Of a stretch of DNA of 64,000 nucleotides, positions 8,703 to 16,492 are shown one piece after another. Source of the DNA: Nocardioides sp. YIM 152315. GTDB lineage: Bacteria; Actinomycetota; Actinomycetes; Propionibacteriales; Nocardioidaceae. The first letter of the stretch is position 1, and every line of letters begins with the position of its first letter. The translations under genes and the position numbers were made by a program. The DNA is taken from the NCBI RefSeq assembly GCF_029210375.1, contig NZ_JARGER010000015.1, positions 124,001 through 188,000 of the forward strand. The letters are read 5' to 3'. The notes under the pieces were generated by a model that was given only the letters and a program-made list of their open reading frames with translations, was not told the origin of the DNA and made no database searches.

Positions 8703-8715
8703 TGGCTCACTCGTC
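8686..8715. repeat. 15-bp tandem duplication at the rimM/trmD junction
   Basis: Two adjacent 15-base units (8686-8700 and 8701-8715) differ at one base. Together they hold both possible GTG starts of trmD and the rimM stop codon. It looks like a recent slippage duplication that moved or doubled the trmD start. Confidence 0.6.
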
Positions 8716-9267
8716 CTCGGGAAGCGGCGACACCAGGCCGGGACGGTCGGCGATGACGACCCGCGCACCGACCAGGTCGACCTCCGGCACCAGTGCCTTG
8801 ACGAAGGGCACCAGCGCGTCGCGACCGTCGCGGGTGCGCACGGTCAGCAGGTCCTGCGCGCCGCCGTGGACGAGCCCGCTGACCTCGCCGAGGTGCGCCC
8901 CGGCCTCGTCGTACGCCGCGAGCCCGACCAGCTGGTGGTCGTAGAACTCGTCGGGGTCCTCCGGCGACGCGTCGACCGGGATCTCGGCGTGCAGCAGGAT
9001 GCCGCGCGCCGCCTCGGCGGCGTTGCGGTCGGGGATCTCCTCGAAGCGGATCAGCAGCGCCGACTGGTGCCACCTGGTGCCGGTCACGGTGAGTGAGCGC
9101 AGACCGGTCGCCGATCCGCGCGGTGCCTCGACCGCGAGCACCGACCCGGGCGCGAAGCGACGCTCGGGCTCGTCGGTGCGCACGTCGACGGTGACGTCGC
9201 CGCGGATGCCGTGCGGCTTGCCGATCCGGCCGACCAGGACGTCGATGGTCTCCGCGCCGCTCTCCAC
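8707..9267 (-). CDS. rimM: Ribosome maturation factor RimM
   Basis: RimM, 186 residues, a 30S assembly factor that binds S19 and helps mature the head domain. The N-terminal beta barrel has [14 protein letters not shown], and the C-terminal PRC-barrel region contains [10 protein letters not shown] and [10 protein letters not shown]. It lies between the KH-domain gene (118 bases upstream, across a terminator palindrome) and trmD (four bases downstream). The palindrome suggests that rimM-trmD is partly separated from rpsP-KH in transcription. Confidence 0.95.
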   Translation of the reverse strand: MESGAETIDVLVGRIGKPHGIRGDVTVDVRTDEPERRFAPGSVLAVEAPRGSATGLRSLTVTGTRWHQSALLIRFEEIPDRNAAEAARGILLHAEIPVDASPEDPDEFYDHQLVGLAAYDEAGAHLGEVSGLVHGGAQDLLTVRTRDGRDALVPFVKALVPEVDLVGARVVIADRPGLVSPLPEDE

Positions 9268-9325
9268 GGGGTTCAGCGTAGGGGCTGGGGGTCGAGGACG
9301 ACGAAGCGGATGCCGCCACCCAAAT

Positions 9326-9364
9326 GACGCTGACCCGCCCGAAACTTTCGGGCGGGTCAGCGTC
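9326..9364 (-). terminator. Terminator palindrome after the KH gene
   Basis: A near-perfect 19-base inverted repeat (9326-9344 with 9346-9364) lies 22 bases past the stop of the KH gene. Its central 28 bases are identical to a palindrome at 45285-45312. Confidence 0.7.
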
Positions 9365-9385
9365 GAGAAGCAGTCGTGCAGCGCG

Positions 9386-9628
9386 TCAGCGCCGGCGGTC
9401 GACGTCGACGAAGTCGATCCGCGCCCCGCCGCGGCCCGCGAGGGCGGACACGACGGTGCGGAACGCGGTGGCGGTGCGGCCGCCGCGGCCGATGACCTTG
9501 CCGAGGTCGTCGGGGTGCACCCGCACCTCGAGGATCGAGCCGCGACGCAGCTGCTTGTCCTGGACGCGCACGTCGTCGGGGTGGTCGACGACGCCGCGCA
9601 CCAGGTGCTCGAGCGCCTCGGCGAGCAT
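9386..9628 (-). CDS. KH-domain RNA-binding protein (KhpA-like)
   Basis: A single KH domain of 80 residues with the GxxG loop in KVIGRGGRTA, preceded by MLAEALEHLVRG and ending RIDFVDVDRRR. This is the KhpA/YlqC family, a small RNA-binding protein that in other bacteria works with KhpB in RNA regulation and cell shape. It sits five bases downstream of rpsP, as in most Gram-positives, so it is almost surely cotranscribed. A strong palindrome ends the unit. Confidence 0.93.
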   Translation of the reverse strand: MLAEALEHLVRGVVDHPDDVRVQDKQLRRGSILEVRVHPDDLGKVIGRGGRTATAFRTVVSALAGRGGARIDFVDVDRRR

Positions 9629-9633
9629 CGCGC

Positions 9634-10170
9634 TCAGTTGTCCGCCTCGGTCGGGTCGGTCGCCGGCTTCTCGGCGGCCTCCGCGGCCTCGGCGTCGGCG
9701 GTCGCGCCCTCGGGCGTCTCCGCGGCCGGGACCGGAGCGGCCTCCTCGGCGGGCGCCTCCTCGACCTTCTTGGTGGTCGACTTCTTCGCGGCGGCCTTCT
9801 TGGTCACGGCGTCGCCCTTGGGCTCGCTCGCGGCCTCCTTGAGCGCCTCGTTGAAGATCGCCAGCTTGTCCGGCTTCGACTCGGCGACCTTGAGGGTGCC
9901 CTCGGTGCCGGTGTAGCCCTTGAACTTCTGCCAGTCGCCGGTGATGGTCAGGATCTTGGCGACGGCGTCGGACGGCTGCGCGCCGACACCGAGCCAGTAC
10001 GCGACCCGGTCGGAGACGACGTCGATGTACGACGGGCTCTCCTTGGGGTGGTACTTGCCGATCTCCTCGATCACCCTGCCGTCGCGCTTCTTGCGCGAGT
10101 CGACGACGACGATGCGGTACTGCGGCACCCGGACCTTGCCCAGGCGCTTCAAACGGATCTTGACGGCCAC
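9634..10170 (-). CDS. rpsP: 30S ribosomal protein S16 with long acidic/Lys-rich tail
   Basis: S16, 178 residues, against about 80-150 in most bacteria. Residues 1-90 are the ribosomal core ([37 protein letters not shown]). From about 110 the protein is a low-complexity tail: first Lys/Ala/Thr rich ([12 protein letters not shown]), then Glu/Ala rich. Tails of this kind occur in S16 of actinobacteria and their role is unknown. It is the first gene of the ribosome cluster; a promoter-like motif lies 125 bases upstream. Confidence 0.95.
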   Translation of the reverse strand: MAVKIRLKRLGKVRVPQYRIVVVDSRKKRDGRVIEEIGKYHPKESPSYIDVVSDRVAYWLGVGAQPSDAVAKILTITGDWQKFKGYTGTEGTLKVAESKPDKLAIFNEALKEAASEPKGDAVTKKAAAKKSTTKKVEEAPAEEAAPVPAAETPEGATADAEAAEAAEKPATDPTEADN

Positions 10171-10295
10171 GTTTGTGGTGTCTCCTCGGAAGTTGTGTGT
10201 GGTGAGGGACCGCGGACCGGGTGGGGACCAGGAGCGGTGTCCTCGATGGGCTCTGCGTCGACCGGGTGAGAGGGTCCGGGCGCGCAGGACTCAGC

Positions 10296-10309
10296 GGCCA
10301 AGTCTGCCA
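10296..10309 (-). promoter_or_regulatory. Shared r-protein promoter motif upstream of rpsP
   Basis: Minus-strand TGGCAGACTTGGCC within the 250-base gap ahead of rpsP, matching 13 of 14 bases of the motif ahead of rplS at 7505-7518. Its position fits a promoter with an rpsP leader of roughly 120 bases. The rest of the gap holds no gene I can support. Confidence 0.45.
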
Positions 10310-10420
10310 GACCGGGCACGCCACGAGAAAATCGGGCACAGTCGACCTCATGAACACCCCACGAAGTCGCGGCCTTGCCCCGCTTCGCTCCTCCAGACCA
10401 CGATTTCGCGGGGACCCCGA

Positions 10421-11047
10421 ATGAGCCAGCCGCCGCCGTCGTACCCGACGCCGTCGGGCTATCCGCCGGCGCCGCCGCCGCGCCCCCAGAAGTATCGCCC
10501 GAGCTGGGCGTGGTTCCTGGTCGGGGGCGGCCTGATCGTCGTCGGCCTGGCCGCCGGCGTCGCGCTCTTCATCTGGACGCTCGCGGCGTTCTTCACCACC
10601 GACGCGAGCGTCCCGGCGGACGGCCAGCCGCACACCGTGACCGTGGACACCGACGGCGACCGGATGCTGTGGCGCGACGAGGACGTCTTCGACCCCGGGT
10701 GCCGGATCGTCGACACCGCGACCGGCGAGGAGATCCGCCTGCGGCCGGTCACCAGCCAGTTCAGCCGAGACACCGGCGACGGCGACCGGGTCGCGGCGTA
10801 CCGCTTCGACCCGGGCTCGGGTGAGCTCGAGGTGACCTGCACCCTCCAGTCCGACGCGAGCGGCGACCCGGACTGGACGATGGGGTGGGGGAAGGTCGAG
10901 ATCGGGCCGGCCCCGAGCGTGGGTGGCTTCGTCGGTGGGCTCGTCGCCACGATCGCGGTCCCGGCGCTCTTCGGCCTCTTCGGTCTCGCGACGCTGATCG
11001 TCACCGGGGTGCTGTGGGCCACCCGCCCGGCGCGCCCGAAATCCTGA
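10421..11047 (+). CDS. Two-TM membrane protein, Pro-rich N-terminus
   Basis: A 208-residue protein I do not recognise. The cytoplasmic N-terminus is Pro/Tyr rich (SQPPPSYPTPSGYPPAPPP), like many actinobacterial membrane proteins. A first membrane segment lies at about 30-55, then an extracytoplasmic domain of about 100 residues with two Cys (in DPGCRIVD and LEVTCTLQ) that could form a disulfide, then a second membrane segment at about 170-200. ATG at 10421 is the only start that avoids low-complexity upstream sequence. It stands 33 bases ahead of the response-regulator gene on the same strand; a functional link is possible but unproven. Confidence 0.75.
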   Translation: MSQPPPSYPTPSGYPPAPPPRPQKYRPSWAWFLVGGGLIVVGLAAGVALFIWTLAAFFTTDASVPADGQPHTVTVDTDGDRMLWRDEDVFDPGCRIVDTATGEEIRLRPVTSQFSRDTGDGDRVAAYRFDPGSGELEVTCTLQSDASGDPDWTMGWGKVEIGPAPSVGGFVGGLVATIAVPALFGLFGLATLIVTGVLWATRPARPKS

Positions 11048-11067
11048 CATTGCGCCCCTGATCCTGT

Positions 11068-11073
11068 GATACT
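11068..11073 (+). promoter_or_regulatory. -10 box for leaderless response-regulator gene
   Basis: GATACT stands seven bases before the GTG at 11081. The spacing fits a transcript that starts at the start codon and favours that GTG over the upstream ATG at 11066. Confidence 0.4.
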
Positions 11074-11080
11074 CCGTCGC

Positions 11081-12028
11081 GTGTCAGATGGCTCGGGGAA
11101 CGCACGTCCGGTCGCGCTGATCATCGAGGACGACCAGGACACCGTCGACCTGCTCGAGGTCGTGCTGACGCAGGCCGGGTTCGCCGTTCTCAGCGCCGAC
11201 AACGCCGCCGACGGCATCGCCCTGGCACAGGAGCACCGGCCGGTCCTCGCCACGATCGACGTGACGATGCCGGGGATGGACGGCCTGGAGGCGACGCGTC
11301 GCATCCGTGACTTCAGCGCGACGTACATCGTCATCATCAGCAGCCGCTCGCAGGAGACCGACATCCTCGCCGGCTTCGACGCGGGTGCCGACGACTACGT
11401 CCCGAAGCCGATCCGGCCGGTCGAGCTGCGGGCCCGCCTCGCGGCGGTCGCGCGGCGCCCGGCGGTCGAGGGCGCCGACGGTGCGCAGCAGCAGCCGCCG
11501 GCGGCCTGGGCGCCCGCGGCGGAGGACACCGCGCGCTCGGAGTTCCTGCGCCAGGTCGCCGCCGGCGCCCCCGTCACGGCCGACGTCGCCGACGAGGAGG
11601 ACGCGGAGACCGGCAAGGACGGCCGCGAGGGCATGCTCGAGGTCGGCATGCGCTTCGTGGGCGGATGGGTGGAGTTCCGGGGCCTGCGGATCAACCCGGC
11701 GCGCGGCATCGTGGTCGTCGACGACCGGCTCGTCGACCTGCCACAGGACCAGGTCGACCTCCTCGAGGTGCTGATGTACGTCGGCAGCCGGACCCTCAGC
11801 GCCCGGCAGCTCGCGCTGCGGGTGCGTGGGGAGACCGAGGAGACCTCCACCACCCCGCACCGTCAGGACGAGCGCTGGATCGCGTGGCTGATGGACGGCC
11901 TGCGGGCCGGGATCAAGGACGACGGACCGCGGCCGCGCTGGTTCCAGGTGCTGCCGCGCGACAAGTACCGGCTGGTGCAGCCCGCCTCAGACGACGCGCC
12001 CGCGCAGGACGACGCAGGCGGGGCGTAG
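11081..12028 (+). CDS. Orphan response regulator with degenerate winged-helix output
   Basis: A 315-residue response regulator. The receiver domain (about 5-125) has the acidic pair in IIEDDQD, the phospho-acceptor Asp in TIDVTMPGMDG, Ser in IISSRSQE and Lys in YVPKPIRP. A linker of about 70 residues, Ala/Pro and acid rich, leads to a C-terminal domain that resembles an OmpR-type winged helix: LPQDQVDLLEVL, LSARQLALRVRG, and DKYRLVQP where the usual end is GYRL. No histidine kinase is nearby. Its 3' end overlaps the convergent amidohydrolase gene by 42 bases. Targets are unknown. Confidence 0.82.
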   Translation: MSDGSGNARPVALIIEDDQDTVDLLEVVLTQAGFAVLSADNAADGIALAQEHRPVLATIDVTMPGMDGLEATRRIRDFSATYIVIISSRSQETDILAGFDAGADDYVPKPIRPVELRARLAAVARRPAVEGADGAQQQPPAAWAPAAEDTARSEFLRQVAAGAPVTADVADEEDAETGKDGREGMLEVGMRFVGGWVEFRGLRINPARGIVVVDDRLVDLPQDQVDLLEVLMYVGSRTLSARQLALRVRGETEETSTTPHRQDERWIAWLMDGLRAGIKDDGPRPRWFQVLPRDKYRLVQPASDDAPAQDDAGGA

Positions 12029-13063
12029 CAGGACGGACAGGTCCGTCAGCGGGTCGGCGTCGTAGACGACGAAGTCGGCCGGTGCCCCCTCGGTGAGCCC
12101 GGCGTTCCAGCCCAGCCACTCCCGGGCGCGCCAGGACGCGGCGCCCAGTGCGTACTCGCGCGGCAGCCCCATCGCGGCGAGGCCGATCACCTCGCCGGCC
12201 AGGTTGCCGTGCCGGCTGACGCCGCCGTTGTCGGAGCCGGCGTAGAGCGGCACACCCGCGTCGTACGCCGCCATCAGGGTGTCGCGGCGGTGCACGAAGA
12301 GGTCGGTCATGGTGCGGGCGTAGTCGGGGAACCGGCCCCGCGCGGCCCAGGCGTACTCGGGGAACTTCTCGGTCTGCATCACGGTCGGCACCAGCGCGAC
12401 GCCGCGCTCCGCCATCAGCGCGAGGTGGCTCTCGTCGAGGCCGGTGCCGTGCTCGATGCAGTCGATGCCGGCCTCCAGCAGACCGGTGAGGACGTCGCGG
12501 CCGAAGCAGTGGGCGGTCACCTGCGCGCCGTGCTCGTGTGCGACCCGGATGGCGGCCGCGAAGTCCTCGGCCGGGAACGACGGCATCAGGTCGCCGTCCT
12601 CCCGTGAGATCCAGTCGCCCACCAGCTTGACCCAGCCGTCGCCGCGCCGGGCCTCCCGGGCGACGGTCGCCGTGAGGTCGCCCGGCTCGACCTCGTGGGC
12701 GTAGTTGCGCAGGTAGCGCCTGGTGCGCGCGATGTGGCGGCCGGCCCGGATCAGCCGAGGGAGGTCCTCCCGCTCCTGCACCCAGCGCGTGTCGACCGGT
12801 GAGCCGCAGTCGCGGATGAGGAGCGTGCCGCCGTCGCGGTCCTCGACCGCCTGCTGCTCGGTCTCCTCGTCGCTGATCGCACCCTCCTCGCCGAGCCCGA
12901 GGTGGCAGTGGGCGTCGACGAGCCCCGGGACGATCCAGCCGTCGACGGCGCGCTCGGCACCGGAGACCGGCTCGTAGGTGACCGTCCCCCCGACGACGTA
13001 CAGCTCACGCCGCTCGCCGTCGGGGAGCACCGGTCCGGAGAACTTCAGCGCGGGAGCGGTCAT
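11987..13063 (-). CDS. Metal-dependent amidohydrolase, imidazolonepropionase-like
   Basis: A 358-residue amidohydrolase-superfamily enzyme. It has the HxH metal motif in VDAHCHLG, a possible carbamylated Lys in GWVKLVGDW, His ligands in VTAHCFGRD and IEHGTGLDE, and the catalytic Asp in YAGSDNGG. Small beta-sandwich parts frame the barrel (1-45 and the last 50 residues, ADFVVYDADPL). Enzymes of this kind hydrolyse cyclic amides or peptides; the substrate cannot be read from the sequence. No signal peptide is present. The 3' end overlaps the response-regulator gene; the 5' end lies 11 bases from the stop of the GH3 gene, so it may end that gene's transcript. Confidence 0.85.
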   Translation of the reverse strand: MTAPALKFSGPVLPDGERRELYVVGGTVTYEPVSGAERAVDGWIVPGLVDAHCHLGLGEEGAISDEETEQQAVEDRDGGTLLIRDCGSPVDTRWVQEREDLPRLIRAGRHIARTRRYLRNYAHEVEPGDLTATVAREARRGDGWVKLVGDWISREDGDLMPSFPAEDFAAAIRVAHEHGAQVTAHCFGRDVLTGLLEAGIDCIEHGTGLDESHLALMAERGVALVPTVMQTEKFPEYAWAARGRFPDYARTMTDLFVHRRDTLMAAYDAGVPLYAGSDNGGVSRHGNLAGEVIGLAAMGLPREYALGAASWRAREWLGWNAGLTEGAPADFVVYDADPLTDLSVLLRPACVVLRGRVV

Positions 13064-13074
13064 GCTCCCGGACG

Positions 13075-15126
13075 CTACCGGTGTCGGTGGTCACCGTGCC
13101 CGTGCCCGTGCCCGTGCCCGTGGTGAGGGTGCCCGTGGTGGTGGCCGGTCCGGGTGCGCAGGCCGAACCCGTAGCGGTAGAGCGGGTCGTAGTCGGCGTC
13201 GCCGATGTTGATCGGCTCCTGCTCGACGGTGCGCGGCCAGGTGACGGGCAGCTCGCCGGTGAAGGGACGCCTGCCGAACAGCACGTCGGCCACGCCGTCG
13301 CCCTCGCTGCCCGGCAGCCAGGACGCGACGAGCGCATCGGTCTGCGCGAGCAGGTCCGCCGGGATCTCCAGCGGGCGGCCCGAGACCACCAGCACGGTGC
13401 ACGACGCCGCGGCGGCGCAGACGGTCTCGACGGCCTGCGTGTCGGCGGCGCTGAGCCTCATGGTCTGCGCGGGGCGCGGGACGCCGGCGTCACCCGGGTC
13501 GTAGGCCCACTGCGGGCCGCCGACGTCGCCGAAGCCCTCGGCGTACGGCGTCTCGCCCACGACCACGATCCCCTCCGCGTCGGACGGCACCGGGGCGCTG
13601 GCGTCCTGGCTGAAGACGACGTCGCCACGGGTGGCGTCCTCGATGCCGTCGACGATCGTGTCGCCCGGGATGACGTTCGTCGAGCCACCCTGCCAGGTGA
13701 GCGTCCAGCCGCCGGCCTGGTTGCCGATGTTGTCGGCGTTGGAGCCGGCGACGTACACGTCGTCGTGCTTGCGCAGCGGCAGCGTGCGGTGCCGGTTGCG
13801 CAGCAGCACCTGGCTCTCGGCCACGGCCTGGCGAGCGACGGCGCGGTGCGCACGGCTGCCGACGTCGTCGAGGTGGCGCCGGTCGGTGAACGGGTGCTCG
13901 AAGAGACCGAGGTCGAACTTGGCCCTCAGGATCCGGGCGACGGCGTCGTCGATGCGGCTCATCGGGACCTCGCCGTCGTCGACGAGGTCGGTCAGGGTCG
14001 GGATGAACTCGTCCCAGCCGGTCGGGTTGTTCGGTGCCTGGATCGGCTCCATGAACATGTCGACGCCGGCGAGCACCGACGCCCTCACCTGGTCGCGGTA
14101 GGTGCCGGGCAGCTGTCGGATCGCCCGCCAGTCCGAGATGACGAAGCCCCGGAAGCGCTGCTGCTCCTTGAGCCACCCCGTGATCAGCTCCTCGCTGGCG
14201 TGCATCTTGACCGGGTTGCCCAGGCCGTCCTCGGTCCAGTCGACGCTGGAGAAGGACGGCATCACGGAGCCGACGCCGTGCTTCCTGATCGCGGGCACGT
14301 ACGGCGCGAGTGCGAGCTCGGCGAAGTCGTCGCGGGACACCTCGCTGATGCCCTGGTCGATCGGGTAGGCGCCGGTACCGGCCTTCGACTCGTCGTACGT
14401 CGTGAGGCCGTCGCCCGCGAAGTGCTTCGCCGACGCGAGCACCCGGTCGGAGTCGTCGAGCTGGCCGCGCCGGCCCTGGAGGCCGTCGATGATCGTCTCC
14501 ATCGAGGCCACCAGCCTGGGGCTCTCCCCGAAGCTCTCGTACGTGCGGCCCCAGCGGTCGTCGCGGGCGACGCAGATGCACGGCGCGAAGGCCCACTGCG
14601 GTCCGGACGCCCGGGTCTCCTCGGCCACGATGTGACCGATGCGCTCGACGAGCCTCGGATCGCGGGTCGCGCCCAGGCCGATGTTGTGGGGGAAGACCGT
14701 CGCGCCGTGGAGGTTGGCGTGGCCGTGGACCGAGTCGACGCCGTAGATGAGCGGGATGCCGAGCCGGGTGTCGAGCGCCGCCGCCTGGTAGCGGTCGACC
14801 ATGTCGGCCCATGCCTCGGGCGTGTTGGGGTCGGGCACGGACCCGCCGCCGGACAGCACGCTGCCGAGCAGGTTGTCGGTGACGAGCGACGGGTCCGCGT
14901 CGACGTCGATCCGCTCCGCCTGGGTCATCTGACCGATCTTCTCGGCGAGCGTCATCCGGCCGAGCAGGTCGGCGACGCGGGCGGAGGTGCGCAGCGACCG
15001 GTCCTGGTAGGGCAGCGTCTCGTCCCCGGCGGCGGGGGCGAGGGGCTGGAGCAACGCGACGGCGAGCGCACCGCCCGCGAGAGCGGCGAGCGCGGCGCGG
15101 CGTCGCCGAGGGGAGCGTGGGGACAT
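13075..15126 (-). CDS. Secreted glycoside hydrolase family 3 (BglX-like) with His-rich C-terminus
   Basis: A 683-residue GH3 enzyme, expected to release glucose or related sugars from the non-reducing end of beta-glycosides. The signal peptide has SPRRRRAAL then a hydrophobic stretch to about 35, so it is exported. The (beta/alpha)8 domain holds KHFAGDG and the Asp nucleophile in VISDWRAI (about 340). The second domain follows from about 430 (RNRHRTLPL, then WLPGSEGDGVADVLFG). The last 25 residues are about half His and Gly (GHHHGHPHHGHGHGHG). ATG at 15126 has AAGGAGAGG in place. It is divergent from a ROK regulator, which probably controls it. Confidence 0.93.
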   Translation of the reverse strand: MSPRSPRRRRAALAALAGGALAVALLQPLAPAAGDETLPYQDRSLRTSARVADLLGRMTLAEKIGQMTQAERIDVDADPSLVTDNLLGSVLSGGGSVPDPNTPEAWADMVDRYQAAALDTRLGIPLIYGVDSVHGHANLHGATVFPHNIGLGATRDPRLVERIGHIVAEETRASGPQWAFAPCICVARDDRWGRTYESFGESPRLVASMETIIDGLQGRRGQLDDSDRVLASAKHFAGDGLTTYDESKAGTGAYPIDQGISEVSRDDFAELALAPYVPAIRKHGVGSVMPSFSSVDWTEDGLGNPVKMHASEELITGWLKEQQRFRGFVISDWRAIRQLPGTYRDQVRASVLAGVDMFMEPIQAPNNPTGWDEFIPTLTDLVDDGEVPMSRIDDAVARILRAKFDLGLFEHPFTDRRHLDDVGSRAHRAVARQAVAESQVLLRNRHRTLPLRKHDDVYVAGSNADNIGNQAGGWTLTWQGGSTNVIPGDTIVDGIEDATRGDVVFSQDASAPVPSDAEGIVVVGETPYAEGFGDVGGPQWAYDPGDAGVPRPAQTMRLSAADTQAVETVCAAAASCTVLVVSGRPLEIPADLLAQTDALVASWLPGSEGDGVADVLFGRRPFTGELPVTWPRTVEQEPINIGDADYDPLYRYGFGLRTRTGHHHGHPHHGHGHGHGHGDHRHR
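13094..13123. repeat. Hexanucleotide repeat coding the His-Gly tail
   Basis: Four exact and one near copy of ccgtgc in tandem at the 3' end of the GH3 gene, read on the minus strand as Gly-His pairs. Such arrays can change copy number by slippage without breaking the frame. Confidence 0.75.
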
Positions 15127-15165
15127 GGGACCTCTCCTTGCCGAGACCAAGGGGTGATGGAGGTC

Positions 15166-15195
15166 ACGCTAGGAACGGCGCTTCGTCCGGGTCAA
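15166..15195 (-). promoter_or_regulatory. Promoter of the GH3 gene
   Basis: Minus-strand -35 TTGACC (15190-15195) and -10 TAGCGT (15166-15171), 18 bases apart. Transcription would start near 15159, about 33 bases before the ATG. Confidence 0.6.
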
Positions 15196-15200
15196 TGCGT

Positions 15201-15226
15201 AAAGAAGCGCAGAACGCCGCTTGTTT
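15201..15226. promoter_or_regulatory. Candidate operator for the ROK regulator
   Basis: Inverted repeat of nine bases (15201-15209 with 15218-15226, one mismatch, eight-base spacer) between the divergent GH3 and ROK promoters, just upstream of the GH3 -35 box. Position and form fit an operator for the dimeric ROK repressor encoded next door. Confidence 0.45.
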
Positions 15227-15250
15227 GTTCACTTCCCGGATGAACTCTCC

Positions 15251-15256
15251 TAGGCT
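15251..15256 (+). promoter_or_regulatory. -10 box for leaderless ROK gene
   Basis: TAGGCT ends six bases before the ATG at 15263, the leaderless spacing. No Shine-Dalgarno sequence is present. Confidence 0.5.
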
Positions 15257-15262
15257 GCGGGG

Positions 15263-16441
15263 ATGGTCACCGTGGGCGCGCTCGAGCGGCTGCGCGAGAC
15301 TCATCGCCGGGCGATCACGGGGCTGCTCGCCAGCGAGGGACCGATGAGCCGGGCGGACCTCGCCCGCGGCACCGGGCTCTCGCGCACCACGATCTCCAGC
15401 CTGGTCGGCGACCTGATCGGGACCGGCCACATCGTCGAGACCGCCGACCGCGGCCGTCCGCACAAGGGCGGGAGCGGCCGGCCGCCCCACCTGGTCGCGC
15501 TGAGCACTCCCCACGGCGTGGTCGCCGGCGTCGACATCGGGCACGGGCACATCCGCGTCGCGGTCGCCGACCGTGCGGGCCTGGTGCTCGCCGAGGAGAG
15601 TGCGTCGCTCGACGTCGACACCCACGGCACCGACGCGCTCGACCGTGCCGCCCGGATGGTCCGCGGTGGGCTGGCCACCGCCGGCGTCGACCGCACCGAG
15701 CTGCTCGGAGCCGGGATGTGCGTGCCCGCCCCGCTCGACCGCCGCTCGGCGCGGATCCGCACGGGGATCATGCCCGGCTGGCGGCACCTCTCCCCCGCCG
15801 ACGAGCTGCGCCGCCGGCTCGACGTCGCGGTCTTCGCCGACAACGACGCCAACCTCGGCGCTCTCGCGGAGCTGGGCGGCGGCGCCGCCCGGGGCGCCGC
15901 CGACGTGGTCTACGTGAAGCTCGCCAGCGGCCTCGGCGCCGGGATCGTCCTCGGCGGCCGGCTGCACCGCGGCACCAGCGGCATCGCCGGCGAGATCGGC
16001 CACGTCCAGGTCGGCGAGGACGGCCTGGTCTGCCGGTGCGGCAACCGCGGCTGCCTCGAGACGGTCGTCGCCGCGCCCCGCCTGCTGGCGCTCCTGCAGC
16101 CGGCGTACGACGAGGAGCTGTCGGTCGACAGCGTGCTCGAGCTCGACGCGGCGGACGATGCCGGGGTGCGGCGGGTGCTCGACGACGCCGGCCGCGCGGT
16201 CGGTCGCGCCCTCGCCGACCTGTGCAACGGGCTCAACCCGGAGGCCGTGGTGCTCGGGGGCTCGCTCGGCAGGTCGGCGTCGCTGGCGGCCGGCGTGCGC
16301 TCGGCCATCGACCGCTACGCCCAGCCCGACGCCGCCGGCGCGGTGCGGGTCGTCCCCGGCGAGCTCGGCGACCGCGCCGAGGTCGTCGGCGCGGTGTCGC
16401 TGGCGATCGCGCGGGTGGCGGTGGGCCAGGGCGTGGGCTAG
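15263..16441 (+). CDS. ROK family transcriptional repressor
   Basis: A 392-residue ROK regulator. Residues 10-70 form the winged helix-turn-helix (MSRADLARGTGLSRTTISSL). The remainder is the sugar-kinase-like fold: GVDIGHGHIRVAV near 95, DNDANLGALAELGGGAARG, then the zinc-motif stretch GEIGHVQVGEDGLVCRCGNRGCLET, where the usual Cys set is complete. Such repressors release DNA on binding a sugar or sugar phosphate. The divergent GH3 glycosidase suggests that its ligand is a product of that enzyme (inference). Leaderless start. Confidence 0.9.
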   Translation: MVTVGALERLRETHRRAITGLLASEGPMSRADLARGTGLSRTTISSLVGDLIGTGHIVETADRGRPHKGGSGRPPHLVALSTPHGVVAGVDIGHGHIRVAVADRAGLVLAEESASLDVDTHGTDALDRAARMVRGGLATAGVDRTELLGAGMCVPAPLDRRSARIRTGIMPGWRHLSPADELRRRLDVAVFADNDANLGALAELGGGAARGAADVVYVKLASGLGAGIVLGGRLHRGTSGIAGEIGHVQVGEDGLVCRCGNRGCLETVVAAPRLLALLQPAYDEELSVDSVLELDAADDAGVRRVLDDAGRAVGRALADLCNGLNPEAVVLGGSLGRSASLAAGVRSAIDRYAQPDAAGAVRVVPGELGDRAEVVGAVSLAIARVAVGQGVG

Positions 16442-16451
16442 CCGACTCACT

Positions 16452-16482
16452 CCAGGGGCTCGCACGCTGCGCGACCCCTTGG
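16452..16482. terminator. Weak bidirectional terminator between the ROK and MFS genes
   Basis: Imperfect inverted repeat with arms ccaggggctcgc and gcgcgaccccttgg in the 51-base gap between the convergent ROK and MFS genes. The stem carries bulges, so it is a weak call. Confidence 0.35.
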
Positions 16483-16492
16483 AACAACTCGT

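Noticed and set aside
11987..12028. Frameshift suspected at the response regulator/amidohydrolase overlap
   Set aside because: Both proteins are complete up to their natural C-terminal motifs (DKYRLVQP and VVLRGRVV). A 42-base convergent overlap is plausible.
16452..16482. tRNA-like stem loops in the gap
   Set aside because: No cloverleaf or acceptor-arm pattern. I found no tRNA or rRNA gene in the window.
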